From Aradus depressus (lineage: Eukaryota > Arthropoda > Insecta > Hemiptera > Aradidae): a DNA stretch of 64,000 nucleotides. Made by a program: the position numbers and the translations under genes. The stretch lies in contig OY759222.1 of the NCBI GenBank assembly GCA_963662175.1, positions 14,890,222-14,954,221 of the forward strand, written 5' to 3'. Within the stretch, counting starts at the first letter, position 1. Every line of letters begins with the position of its first letter. The notes below the pieces were generated by a model. The model saw only the letters and a list, made by a program, of their open reading frames with translations. It did no database searches and was not told the origin of the DNA. Below are positions 1 to 12,900 of the stretch, one piece after another.

Positions 1-92
1 AAAACTATGGGTTTTCCATTGAAAAAATCGAAGTTCCCCTCGATTTGACACTGAAAACGGCACTCAAGGTTAATTTTCGTATTACCATTATA

Positions 93-488
93 TCGCACCC
101 TTGCTTCAAAAGTGCCACAACTCAAAAAACTCAGTTTTTCAGGAAATGCGAAAAACAGCTTCCAGCTAGGTAAGGTAAATTTTAGTTGATCTAGTGACGT
201 CACCAAGCAAAACTTAGCGTATAATTTACGATAGATTGTGGTCCTGCAGATTTTCCAAGTTTTCAACTATAAATCTCGGTTTTTTGAGTTGTGGTCCTTT
301 TGTTGCCTAACAAAGACTAATGAGTGCAAACATAAAAAAACTACACAACTGCTACCTAGCGGCTGAATTTTCAGTGCATTATCTGGCGCTTTAGGTGATT
401 GGTATAAACTTAAAAACCAAGTCGAATGGCAGTCTTAACTAAAAAACCCGAATTTTTGAGTTGTGGCACTTTTGAAGCAAGGGTGCGA
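93..488. mobile_element. MITE with 36-bp terminal inverted repeats and TA target duplication
   Basis: The ends are inverted copies beginning TCGCACCCTTGCTTC and match perfectly for about 36 bp. They are flanked by TA at 91-92 and 489-490, as in Tc1/mariner-superfamily insertions. The interior (about 320 bp) has no ORF. A further partial copy of the terminal motif (TTTTTGAGTTGTGG) sits inside near 280-294, so the element may carry a sub-terminal repeat. The element is non-autonomous and lies in an intron of regucalcin gene A. Confidence 0.75.
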
Positions 489-597
489 TATGTCCCCCTT
501 TAAACCCTGTAACTTTGGTTTGAACAATTTTTTTTCGATAAAGCTTGTTTTTCGATTTATTCTTGTTTTTCAGGTTAAATAAATCACCCTCATATCA

Positions 598-598
598 T

Positions 599-662
<64 letters not shown>
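598..662. repeat. (TA)n microsatellite
   Basis: An almost uninterrupted TA dinucleotide run of about 60 bp. The length is likely to be polymorphic and may be imprecise in the assembly. Confidence 0.95.
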
Positions 663-665
<3 letters not shown>

Positions 666-991
666 ATAAAATGAATGTATCAACATGAAATTTTATATGT
701 AAATCCAGAACCCTCTAAGGACGACACCGTCAGCCAAATGGGAGGGGGGAAGGCTTAACGAAAACACTTTAATAACTGCCATTGTAATTAATGTGTTGAC
801 ACAAAATTTTATTTGTAAATTCAAAACCCTATAAAAGGACGAAATCAGAATATATGTATTCCATAGATTATAATTTGTATATTCGATATATATAATTTAT
901 ATGTATGATATATTGTACCAAAAGAACAACAAATCATACAATAATTTAAGGAATACCAAAATGTAGGGCTTAAATGTTGGAATTATTCCAG

Positions 992-3900
992 GGAACCGTA
1001 GAACTCACTTCCATTTAGACTGGTACAACATTACTGGATCTCCCGATGGGATGACCATAGATGCAGATGACAACTTGTGGATTGCACTTTTCGAAGGACA
1101 TAGAGTAAGTGTGTATATAGTGCAATATACTATGTATCATGTTTTGTCAACTCTTGTCTAAACATTTTGGATTTTAAAATAATTTTAAATGTTTTACTCC
1201 ATTATTTTTTAGATTATCCAAGTTTCACGAACTGGTAAATTGATTCGATCCGTCTGGTTTCCTGTTAAATCGATCACCTCTTGCACTTTTGGCGGGAAAG
1301 GACTGCGCACTCTTTACGTGACTAGCGACAGTGAGACTCTCACTGAAGAGGAGCTGGCCAACCAACCTCTTGCTGGTGTTGTCTTTCAAGTCGATGGCCT
1401 TGGAGTTACAGGTTAGTACTTTTTCTACTTTTAATATAAAAAAAGTATTGTAATTTTGCGGAAATCCGAAATTGAGTTTTCAATAGAATTCTACGTCTCA
1501 ATGTCTGTTTTGATCATTTTCGCGATGATGCCTGTTTATATGTATTTTCAAATTACTCTAAATCGATTGTAGCAGTGAACTTGAACATGTGCCAACATAG
1601 ACTTGATTTTGGACGAAATCGGATGAAAATTAAGATCATTTTACTTCGAGAATCCCCCCTACGCAGAGGCTCATAAGTCAGTTTCGTTAAGGATAAAGAA
1701 ATATGCAAGTTAAATTGAGAAAGACGTCTTAGTGATGCGCGAAGGTCCTCTTTCGGTCTTGCTGACGTCATTCGTTTACAGACTATGACTGTTACTATTA
1801 TAATAATATTTATTGATTATTAATTCATGCGCTTCGTCAAACCACCCAAAATATTAGCACCCTTCTCCTTCATCCTTCCAAATCTTGAGAATAGGGTATA
1901 ACATCCAAATCTTGAAACAATTAAATTTTACCCCCCAGGACAAAGATTCTCTACAAAATTAATTCTCTCTATTAAATTAAATCTCTATTTTTCGTAAGGG
2001 TTATTAACACGTTGACTGCCAGCGCGTTTTCATATAGCAATGCTGCCAGGCCAAGCCGATTAGACCTCATCTTATATATAAAAGTCAAAGTCTTGACCGG
2101 GGTACAAATCCACAATTTATGATGAATCTTTACAAAATTTTGCACACATGTTCTTGCTACTCCCGGACGCGTCGTAAGCGTAGTTAGAACGCAGATTTTT
2201 CTTCAGTTTTTTAATAATAATTCGTCAAACTTTCCATGCGTAATACATGGAGCAAATAAAAACAAGTAATGGCGCCTGTCTCAATTCTCACCGATATATA
2301 TCGAATATCAAATATATATCGATCTGTCACTCTGTCGAGAGCAGTCGAGAGTTCGCGATACAAACAATGTCAAATACAATACAAGTCGGATTGAGTTTGT
2401 AATTGTCTTGGTTTTGTTATCCGTTGTAACGCGATTAATTGGTGCAATAAGTGCAATTAGTGGAACGTCAATTTCGAAATCAACTAACCGTTTTCTGACA
2501 AACATCAAATTTTCTTATTCGGTAAATATGTGCGTCTTTGTAGTTGATACCCTGCATTTCGAAGGTGACAATTTGTATTGTGAAGTAAGAAATTTGGGTT
2601 TGTAAGTCGGCTATTTGCATTTTCGGTTGAGCATTCACATTTTATGTAGTTGGCAAATTGCATTCTTTAAGGTTAAATTGCTTTTTATGTTGACTATTTG
2701 GATTTTAGTGGAAAATTTGAGTTTTTATGGTTGACAATTAGCAATTTTTTCGATCGAGTTGCATTTTTTTGTTCACTTAGTGCATTTTTTACTTGAAAAT
2801 TTGCATTATTTAGTTGATGATTGCATTTTTGTCGTAAATTTCTATTTTTTGTCAAAAATGTGCATTTCTGGTCGAAAATTCGTATTTTAAGTAGTTGACG
2901 ATTTGCATTTTTTTAGGTTTAATTGCATTTTTTTTCCATTCTTGGATTTTTCACTATAAATTCCTAATTTTATTGTTGACTATTTGCATTTTGCAGTTGA
3001 CAATTGCATGTTTTGTCGAACATACGTATTTTCGTAGTTGACAATTTGCATTCTTACAGGTTTAATTGCGTTTTTTGTTTACTATTTGGATTTTTCATTA
3101 TAGATTTGCATTTTTTGTTGAAAATTGAATTGTTGTCGGTAATTTGCATTTTTTGTCGAACATACGTTTTTTTGGTAGTTGACAATTTGCATTTTTATAG
3201 GTCGATTTGCGTTTTTTGTTGACTATTAGTATTTTGCAGTTGACAGTTGCATTTTTGTCGACAATTTTCATTTTTTTTAAACATACGTTTTTTTGTAGTT
3301 GACAATTTGCATTTTTTTGTTGACTATTAGTATTTTCCAGATGACAATTGCGTTTTTGTTGACAATTTTTATTTTTTGTCGAACACACGTTTTTTTGTAG
3401 TTGACAATTTGTATTTTTACAGGTTTGTTTGCGTTTTTTTGATGACTTTTTGGATATTTTACTATAAATTTGCATTTTTTTTATGACAATTTACATTTCT
3501 TCACATTTGCTCTTTTGAGGTTACATTGCGTTTTTTGGTTGACTGTGTAGATTTTTCGACATTTGAATGTCAATTGTTGATTATAAAGAACAAATTTTTG
3601 TATTCGAATTTTCTCTCGCTTTGTTTATTCGCTGTTCAATTAACGATGGCACCTAGAAAGCGACAGTTCATTGGTCGTGATAGCAATTCATCAAGTCGAT
3701 CAAAAAAAAGGAGAGAGGCGGAATCTGCAGAACAAGCTTCACACCGGCTTCAAGAGGAAAGAAGAAGGTACACGCTTCAACCCCGTAGGCAACCTGCTGA
3801 TCTTGAGTTAGCAGGATTCAATTATGAGCAAGATGTCGACTATCATATGCATCCCAGTATACTTATCGGAGAAATGAGCATCATTTGTTCTTTTTGCTCT

Positions 3901-6900
3901 GCTCGAAAATTTAAAAATGAAGCTCCTGGAATGTGCTGCTCTAATGGAAAGGTCAAATTAACACCGCTAAAGAATCCTCCGGAACCACTGCTTACTCTTA
4001 CATCAGGATGTACGGCTCAATCGAAAAGTTTCTTGCAAAACATACGAAAATACAATAGTTGTTTCCAAATGACTTCATTTGGAGCAAAAGAAATTCAAGA
4101 AGGTGGTTTCATGCCAACTTTCAAAGTTCAAGGACAAATATACCACCGCGCCGGGTCACTGTTACCACTACCAGAGCAAGATGCTCAGTTCCTGCAAATC
4201 TATTTCTTAGGCGACACTGACTTGGAAACAGATAGACGATGCGCAATAATCCCTGGAGTCGATCGTGAAATCGTTCGTCAATTGCAAGATTTACTACATC
4301 AAAGTAATGCGTTAGTTCGGATTTTCGAAACCGCTCTGGATCAGATGCCTTCTGATGATTACAAAGTCATCATAAAAGCTGATAAAACACCGACAAGGGA
4401 ACACGAACGACGTTTTAACATCCCAACCATCTCTGAAGTTGCAATCGTCATTGTAGGACAACAGTTTGACAGACGCGATATAATTCTCCATAAACGAGGT
4501 GATAACTTACAACGAATCGCTGAAACGCATAGATCTTATGACGCTCTTCAATACCCTCTTCTCTTTTGGGAAGGTGAAGATGGGTATCACTTCAACATCT
4601 TTCAAGTTGATCCAGAGACTGGTGCGCCAACGAAAAAAAAAGTTTCAGCTATGAACTTCTACGCTTATCGTCTCATGATGCGATCTGGCACTAATTACCT
4701 TTTGCGGTGCGGCCGTCTTTTACAGCAATACGTGGTCGACATGTATGCAAAAATCGAGACTGAAAGGTTACTCTATCTTCGTTTAAATCAGACAAAGCTC
4801 CGTTCAGAGGAATATATCCATTTGCGAGATTCACTTGCCAGTGATCGAAATGTATCAGATGTTGGTCGGATGGTGATTTTACCCGCAACATTTACAGGAA
4901 GTCCAAGGCACATGCATGAGTACGCGCAAGACGCTATGGCATATGTGCGACACTACGGCCGTCCAGACCTTTTCATAACTTTTACATGCAACCCAAAATG
5001 GCCTGAGATCACCCATCATCTCCTTCCAGGGCAAACAGCAAACGACAGGCATGACTTAACAGCAAGGATTTTCAAACAAAAACTGAACAAAATGATGGAT
5101 GCCATTAAAAAACTTCATATTTTCGGAGATGTGCGATGTTTTATGTACTCCATCGAATGGCAGAAACGAGGTTTGCCACATGCCCACATCCTGATTTGGC
5201 TGAAGGAGAAGATACATTCAAACAGGATCAACAACATCATCTCAGCAGAGTTGCCTAATCAAGAATCTGATCCGTTACTCTTTCAAACAATCAGTACTAG
5301 CATGATACATGGCCCGTGTGGACATTTGAATCCTTCTGCCCCATGTATGAAAGATGGACATTGTACGAAAAAATATCCACGGGAATTTACACTTGAGACC
5401 GAAACAGGCCATGATGGGTATCCAAAATACAGGCGACGGCAACCAGAAGATGGGGGCAATGTCACAACAGTGAAGGTTAAAAACCAAGAAATTCAGGTAG
5501 ATAACAGCTGGGTAGTTCCCTACTCACCGTTACTATCCAAGATGTTCCAAGCACACATAAATGTAGAATTTTGCAACTCGGTAAAATCAATCAAATATAT
5601 TTGCAAATATATAAACAAAGGCAGCGACATGGCGGTATTCGGATTTGCAAATGAAAATGATGAGATTGCACAATATCAGATGGGGCGCTACGTAAGTAGC
5701 AATGAAGCTTTTTGGAGGATTCTGAGCTTTCCTATTCACGATAGACACCCAACGGTTGTTCATTTGTCAGTGCATCTTGAAAACGGGCAAAGAGTTTATT
5801 TCACTGAAGCAAACGCACGAGAAAGAGCAGAAAATCCACAACACACGACGCTCACAGCATTTTTCCAGCTATGCACAGATGACCCATTTGCCAGATCATT
5901 GCTCTACTCCGAAATCCCGCGGTTTTATACCTGGAACACTTTAAAAAAACAGTTTTTCAAGAGAAAGCAAGGCACCATAGTACCAGGAACAGACGCCAAA
6001 GAGAGTGATGCATTAGGTCGCGTCTACACCATTCACCCGACTAATGCTGAATGCTACTATCTAAGGATGCTTCTCCACCAAGTCAAAGGACCTACGTCTT
6101 TTGAAGCTCTCCGCACTGTGGATGGACAAGTCTGTCAAACTTATAGAGAGGCGTGTCACAAGTACGGCCTTCTTGAAGATGATAGTCATTGGGACACTAC
6201 TTTGTCGGATGCTGCTTTAACTTCTTTCCCGTCACAACTGCGTAGTCTTTTTGCTATCATACTGACAACGTGCACACCGTCAAATCCAAAAAACCTGTGG
6301 GAGAAGTACAAAGATAGTTTTAGCGAAGATTTTTTGCATCGAGCGCGCCGCACAAGCAACGACCCTGACCTACAGTACTCGATTCGAATTTATAACTTGG
6401 CTCTCATTGATATTGAGGACAAATGCATGTCCATCAACAATAAGACCCTCAATGATCTAGGTTTGGTATCTCCAACGCGCGATGGCATGGACATTACCGA
6501 CAGAGATATATTAAGAGAAACAAGCTACGACACAGAGGCGTTGCGCGTATTTGTGGAGACAAACAAGCAACGATTAGTTCCTGATCAAAGACTGGCATAC
6601 GATTATATCATGCAACATGTTGCTAATGATGAAGGTGGCCTCTTCTTCCTTGATGCACCAGGAGGAACGGGAAAAACATTCTTGATTAATTTAATTTTGG
6701 CCGATATACGAAAGGATAACAAAATTGGTCTTGCCATTGCATCTTCAGGGATTGCGGCGACACTTCTACCAGGTGGGAGGACTGCGCACTCAGCTTTGAA
6801 ATTACCATTAAATCTTGCGACTTCTGATTCGCCGATATGTAACGTAAGTAAAAGCTCTGGGCAAGGTCATGTTTTGAAAATTTGTAAAATTATAATTTGG

Positions 6901-9900
6901 GACGAATGTACAATGGCCCACAAAAAAGCTCTAGAGGCACTTGATCGGACTTTGAGAGATATTCGAGGAATCAACGAACCTATGGGTGGTGCATTCGTCT
7001 TAATAGCAGGAGATTTTCGGCAAACCCTGCCTGTGATTCAACGAGGAACCGCTGCTGATGAGCTGCATGCATGTTTGAAAGCATCTTACCTTTGGCGGAA
7101 CGTTCAAAAACTGACTCTTAACACAAATATGAGAGTTGTTCTGGGTGGAGATGACACAGCAGGACCTTTTGCACAAAAACTTTTGCAGATTGGTGAAGGA
7201 AAGTTTCCAACGACACTCATGAGTGAAATCTCATTTTCGCCAGACTTTTGCAACGTCGTCCCCACAATTGAAGAACTCATTGACAAAGTATTCACTCATA
7301 TTATCAGCAATTACAAGAATCACACGTGGCTTTGCGAGAGAGCTATCCTCGCACCACGTAACGACGATGTCAACAACATCAATACCATTGTACTTGGCAC
7401 TTTACCAGGAGAACTCACAACATACAAATCCATCGATACAGTTCTCGATCAAGACCAAGCTGTCAATTACCCCACAGAGTTTCTCAACTCATTAGAACCT
7501 CCAGGTTTTCCACCTCATATGCTTCGACTGAAAAAAGGTTGTACTATAATTCTACTTCGGAACCTAAATCCACCAAAACTCTGCAACGGAACAAGATTGG
7601 CTGTAAAAAATTTGCTTCCCAACGTCATCGAAGCCACAATACTGACAGGCGCGGCTAAAGGAGAAGACATTTTTATTCCTAGGATTCCTATGATACCCTC
7701 TGACATGCCATTTGACTTCAAGAGGCTTCAATTTCCAGTGCGCTTAGCATTCGCCATGACTATTAATAAATCACAAGGGCAATCTCTGAAGGTAGCTGGC
7801 ATCAATCTAGAAAAGCCGTGCTTTTCTCATGGCCAATTATATGTTGCCTGTTCTAGGGTTGGTTCGCCAAAAAATTTGTACATTTACTCGCCTAACAATA
7901 CGACTAAAAATATAGTTTATCCCACAGCTTTGGACAACTGACTTTACTCATTCGAATGACATTACCGTTGATAGCCAATATTATTTATTTCTTTATTTCA
8001 TAACGTTAAACTTTTAATAACGTTATAGGCATTTATTCATCTTGAGAAACGTGAGTTGTAATATAAACAAGCCCGTTGCCAAGGCTTGTTATTAGCCACG
8101 ATATATTTTTTTTATCAAACCGAATTTAGAAGAACAAAACAAGTTTAAGAAGAAAGGAGGAATAACTTCAAAAGGAAGAAAAGGTGGCTGTAGGCCTAAC
8201 CTTACAGTTATCAACAAATGTTTTAAATAATAATTACAAGATCCACCGACTTCAAAAGGAAACTAAATTTTCAGAAGGGATTAATTTAGCACCCAGAAAC
8301 AAAATGAAACAGCTAAAAGAAGAAGAATGAAGAAAATTTCAGGAAAATATAAGCAAAATTAAGAAAAGGTCAATAATTAAAAAACGAGTCGGTAGAAAGT
8401 TGTGAAAATTTTTAGGAAAAGACAGTTAATTATTAAGAAAAGATTAAAGAAGAAAAAGAAGAGAAAAACTGCCCACATCAGAAAGAAAAGCCAGCTCAAA
8501 ATTTTGAAAAGGAAGCCTGTTCCAAAAATGATCCAATCATAGAGGACGGATCCAATCCAAGGCTGTAGAATGATCCGAAAGTGTATTTCACCGAAGTTTG
8601 AATACTGTTTTTGAAAAAAGTAGGAGTCCAATTGAAAATCAAAACCGCAGAAAATTAAAAGAATATTTAATAAGAAAGAAGAAAAAGAAACGAAGGAAGA
8701 AGACGCAAAAAAACTTTGTAAAGTTGAAAATTATCAAGTTCAAGAAAACAAAACAGCGACGGAAAGACAATATCAAGCTACCATTTCGAAGGTGTAAGGC
8801 AGTTGTCCTCCAGTCTTGGTATAGGACAAACCTGTGTTCCGAGGTGTCTAATTTAAAAGTTATAACTCTTGAAAAAGTGGTGGAAAGTGGAATAGAATGT
8901 AAAGTAACATTGAAAAGAGGCGAACTGATGGAGGATGTAAATTTTTTTGTTTAATATTTGTATGTAAATAATGTTAATTTTTAATTTAGTTCAATGGCGT
9001 CATGAACGTGAGTAACCTTTATATTTTTTTTTAAATGGCTGATCAGCAAATTATAAATAAATTTTTCCAATTTTTGTAAATTCATAACCATGTTTTAATT
9101 TCTTTTTAATTCCCCAAAATCTCTCTCAATGAAATTCACATTTCAAAACTCATAGGCCTTGCGAATCAACACCTTTGCGATAAGCGCCAATCGTTATCGG
9201 GACACAATATTTAATAATCTTAATTTTCAGAATCACACCGGGAGACCTTTGGATTTTTGGATTGGTGCAAGTAACGTAGTTTGAAAATTTTACAGAGTTA
9301 TTTATAACATATGTTTTTCATTTTTTTTAAGAGCTTCACTCAACCATATGGTAGATTATTTTATTTTTAAAATTATAGAGTCAATTAACTTAAATTTTTT
9401 TATTATTGTTCAAAATTTTATTCATTTTTTTTAATTTATTGTGAAAGGCAACAAGTAAATATATTTAATAAAAAACCTTTCAGAGTGCAATACACAATTA
9501 AATCATGCGCTGTGACTTCCATTTTGTTAGGCTGACGTTTGTTTCGATATTATGTGCAATGTCTTAACAAGGTGTTCTTTAATAAAGTTCCTCTTCAATA
9601 AAGTTAGTTCTGAGTAAGTTATTAGTAAGTTAATTGCTTATTACATACAAGTTGCCCAGAACGTGATATTGCACACACTCTCCATAGAGAAAGACTTCCG
9701 AATTTCTTCTTACTTTTTCGTCATTTTTTGTTATGCAAGTATGAAAATTATTTTGATCGTATAGGTTTTCATATTTCACTGTGTGTAAAGTAAATTTTTT
9801 TTTTAACGGTACGGACAATAAATTGTTCTCATCATTAATGAACTGATACAAGTTGTTTATAATCCAAGGTGATTCATGAACAGTTTCTGCAATAACGTTC

Positions 9901-12900
9901 ATTACACAACTACAATTTCCTTACATTATCTTTGTCACAGATTTCGAGTAGTAGCCGTGAAGCAGCCGTTCTGCTCGCGTGTCTTTCAATAATTTGAAAA
10001 ACAGGAATATCTTACTTGGCAGGATGACTGTCGGGTACACTTGCAACTTCTACGAAGACGAACTAAATTTTTAAACGACAAAATGCGCAGCGGAGCGCGC
10101 GCGGGCTCAGCTAGTATAAATATAAATTACCACATAATAAATGTTTTCTACCATTTTTATGCAAGTTTTAGCACTCCCCATAAACAAAATGGCGTATGTA
10201 TCAAATTGATACATGTGGCCTGTATTTATAAAGCAAAAAAACAATTCTCCAGAACTAAAAAACAACAATAAATTTATACAATAATAAAATGTATACACTT
10301 AAATTGAGGAAATCTAAAGCAGGCCCTACACTATCAATCCGCTTGATCAAAACAGAGCGTCAAGCGATGGCGTCAAGCGTGATTGATGATCTAGGAACCC
10401 GTTTAACGCTTGAGTCAAGCCTTGACGGTGATTGCTGGAAAGTTTGAATGACTCAAGCGGCTGGGCGGAGCGCTTGATAGTCTAGAGCAGTTTTTTTTAT
10501 TTTTGCATTCTTTGACCAATAAATAACTCGCATAGTCACCGAAATATTTTTTTTAATAAAGAGTAAATATGCCTAAAAGATGCATTTATTTAAAATCAGG
10601 AAGAATAAGGCCATGGGGAGATATGAGTTTCGTTGGGAGAGTGGGGAATATATTATATGAATTTTTATTACATATAAATAATAATATTGAACCTAAATTT
10701 TTTTTGCCGCTGCAATATTTTTTTTAATAATAATTTTTTTTGAGTTATATTTAATTATTAAAATGCCAACCACGAGAGGCGAGAGTAAGAGAATGTTGGA
10801 AGTAGAGGCCGAACAAAATAGCACAGTAGGATCGGATGATTCGCGAGCTGATACAGATAGTTTTGAGGGAGAAATGGAGGGGGTAGATAAAGACATAGTT
10901 GCGACTGTTGAGGAGGAAAAAGAGATAAAGGTAGAAAAGAAGGAGAAAGTAGAAGAGAAACCAAACAAGATGGATAGATTTATGGAATTTTTAACCCAGA
11001 AATTTACAAATTTAGAGTCAAAGATGGAAGGTTTAGAGACAAATTTAAAGAGGGAAATGGGGGACAAATTAAGAAACATAGAGACAAACTTGAGTGGGGT
11101 AGAGACAAATTTAAGTAGTAAGATTGACGAACAGAATCAAATATTAAGTAGGATGATTAACGAAAGTAGAAAAGACATAGAAAATGTGAGGGAAAATTCA
11201 AGTAGGAGCATAGGCAATTCCGAAAGGAATCTGAATGTAAACGAAAGATGTGATAATAGTATAGAGAATATAGAAGATCAAAAAAATGTAGAAAATATTG
11301 AAAATAAGAGCAAAGAGAGAAAGGTTCAAACTGTAGAAGTAGAAAAAGAAACAAACTTAGAAAATTTAGTAGAGGAAGTCAAAATAGTCTCGGAAATTAG
11401 TTCTAGAAATAGCTTAGAAAGTGAAAGGACAGATTTAACAGTTAAAAGGAATTTCCAAAGTAGAGTAAAATCAGTAAAAAAATTTCTTTCCAAGGGAGAA
11501 ATTATAATGAATTATCAGTTAGTGCAAACTAAGGTAGAATTAAGAAAATATGATAGTATGACTGTTGTGCATGAATGGAAAAATTATTTAAGAAAGAATT
11601 TACATGAGACTAGTTACCAGGTGGAAGACATTTTTAGAATACAATACAGAAGAACTGAAGTGAAAATTTATGAAATAAGGGGAAATGAGAAAAATGACGC
11701 AGTACTGACAGACAGACTACGTAAAATTTTATTTAGTGTGGGGGGGAAGATATTTGAAGACATTATAAGGCGCGGCATTAAGAAAAAATCAGGGGCTCCT
11801 CTTAGGCTCTGTAATTATTTAATTGCATCAGCCGAACTTACAGTAAGTAACTATTTTTGAAACTCGAATGAGTTATAGACAATAACAGACAGACGAACTG
11901 AGCAAAACTTTAGACAGAAAACATACAGAAACTACGGATAAATGATATTTGCAATTGATAAAAGAATAAATGAATATTGTATGAATGAAGTTTATTTGAG
12001 ATACATACTTGTGTTGTTGTTAAATTTATAATATGTTAAGGTAAGGGCTTGAATAAGGTTAGTAAAAAGTAATCAAGATGTTTATTTTATTTTCGAATTG
12101 GTGTTTGTAAACAAAGGGGTAGAGAGAAGGTAACCTCCCATGGAAAGGTTATGAACAAGACCGAACTAGTTCGTTTATGATGAACGAGACCGAACTAGTA
12201 CAGAAGGTGATCGACCTGGTTCGTAAAGTGAACCGTTCATTTAGTGACCGGTAACCGTACTTTTGGATAGGGATATCCGATTTTCATGTAATTAAACGTA
12301 TATATAGGATTTTTTTTAGTAGATTTTTCTTTATTTAGATTATTAGTAATTAATCGAGAATGCAAAATGGAATAAATGAAGTAGATTAATTTTGTTTTTA
12401 GTAGTAAAATAAGCAAGCGGAGACTAATTGATCCCCTGCAATAAGCAGGCGGAGACAATTTGTTCTCTTGCAGTATTTGGCGTCTGCACTTGCCCAGCCT
12501 GAAACAGTAGACAGAGAACGAGCCCGGTCTCTCCGAAGCTTGACGCGCTTCCTGTATGTCGAGTCACAGGACTGGTTCCCGACAGAGCTGTCGCTTGGTG
12601 TCGGAGAGAGGGAGTGCAGATTGCCTCCTCTCTTTGGCATTGGGGGTCAGTATCTGGAAGGAACGGTCCAACTGGGGGCCAGAGAAGGATTTTTAGCTGA
12701 TCCTATGGGAATCGAACCTAGCCATCTCAGAAACATTTAGACAAAGCTAATACACATAAAACATACATTATTTCGGGGATTTATGATTTATTTGATACAT
12801 TTATGTTACACCGTACGGACAACACAACATTAAGAAACGAAATCACTTTACATTACTCAACTTACACAATACACAGGAGGGGATTTTATATTATTTTGCA

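Larger units (their letters stand above)
1..991. other. Intron of regucalcin gene A, left edge
   Basis: This is non-coding sequence upstream of the first visible exon of regucalcin gene A. It holds a TIR MITE (93-488), a long TA microsatellite (about 598-662) and, at 665-850, a piece of the interspersed repeat family with internal ~140-bp units that recurs near 23.5, 30.5, 50.7 and 53.4 kb. I see no exon here; earlier exons of gene A must lie to the left of the window. Confidence 0.6.
2070..10114 (+). mobile_element. Autonomous Helitron (rolling-circle transposon)
   Basis: The element runs from a 5' end TCTTATATATAAAAG (preceded by A) to a 3' end CTAG (followed by T), the A|T insertion pattern of Helitrons. 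A GC-rich hairpin (GAGC...GCTC) lies just upstream of the terminal CTAG at 10111-10114. Inside is one long Rep-helicase ORF (3646-7941). A degenerate tandem array fills 2600-3500, between the 5' end and the ORF. The 2.2 kb between ORF and 3' end is unusually long and has no convincing gene. The 3' part from 8057 is duplicated identically at 14325-16382, giving a second CTAG terminus at 16379-16382. The element inserted in the gene's own orientation inside the last intron of regucalcin gene A. Confidence 0.85.

Noticed and set aside
3098..3475. 125-residue Lys/Asn/Gln-rich ORF on the - strand
   Set aside because: It is the antisense translation of the AT-rich tandem array in the Helitron leader; low complexity, no start context, no domain.
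5275..5487. Antisense ORFs inside the Helitron Rep-helicase
   Set aside because: Shadow frames of a clear coding sequence.
8598..8954. 118-residue Lys/Arg-rich ORF (duplicated at 14866-15222)
   Set aside because: Low-complexity basic sequence with no recognisable motif. Its presence twice only reflects the long duplication.
12478..12500. Primer-binding-site-like TGGCGTCTGC after a CA
   Set aside because: No plausible tRNA 3' match beyond a few bases and no LTR border upstream could be shown.
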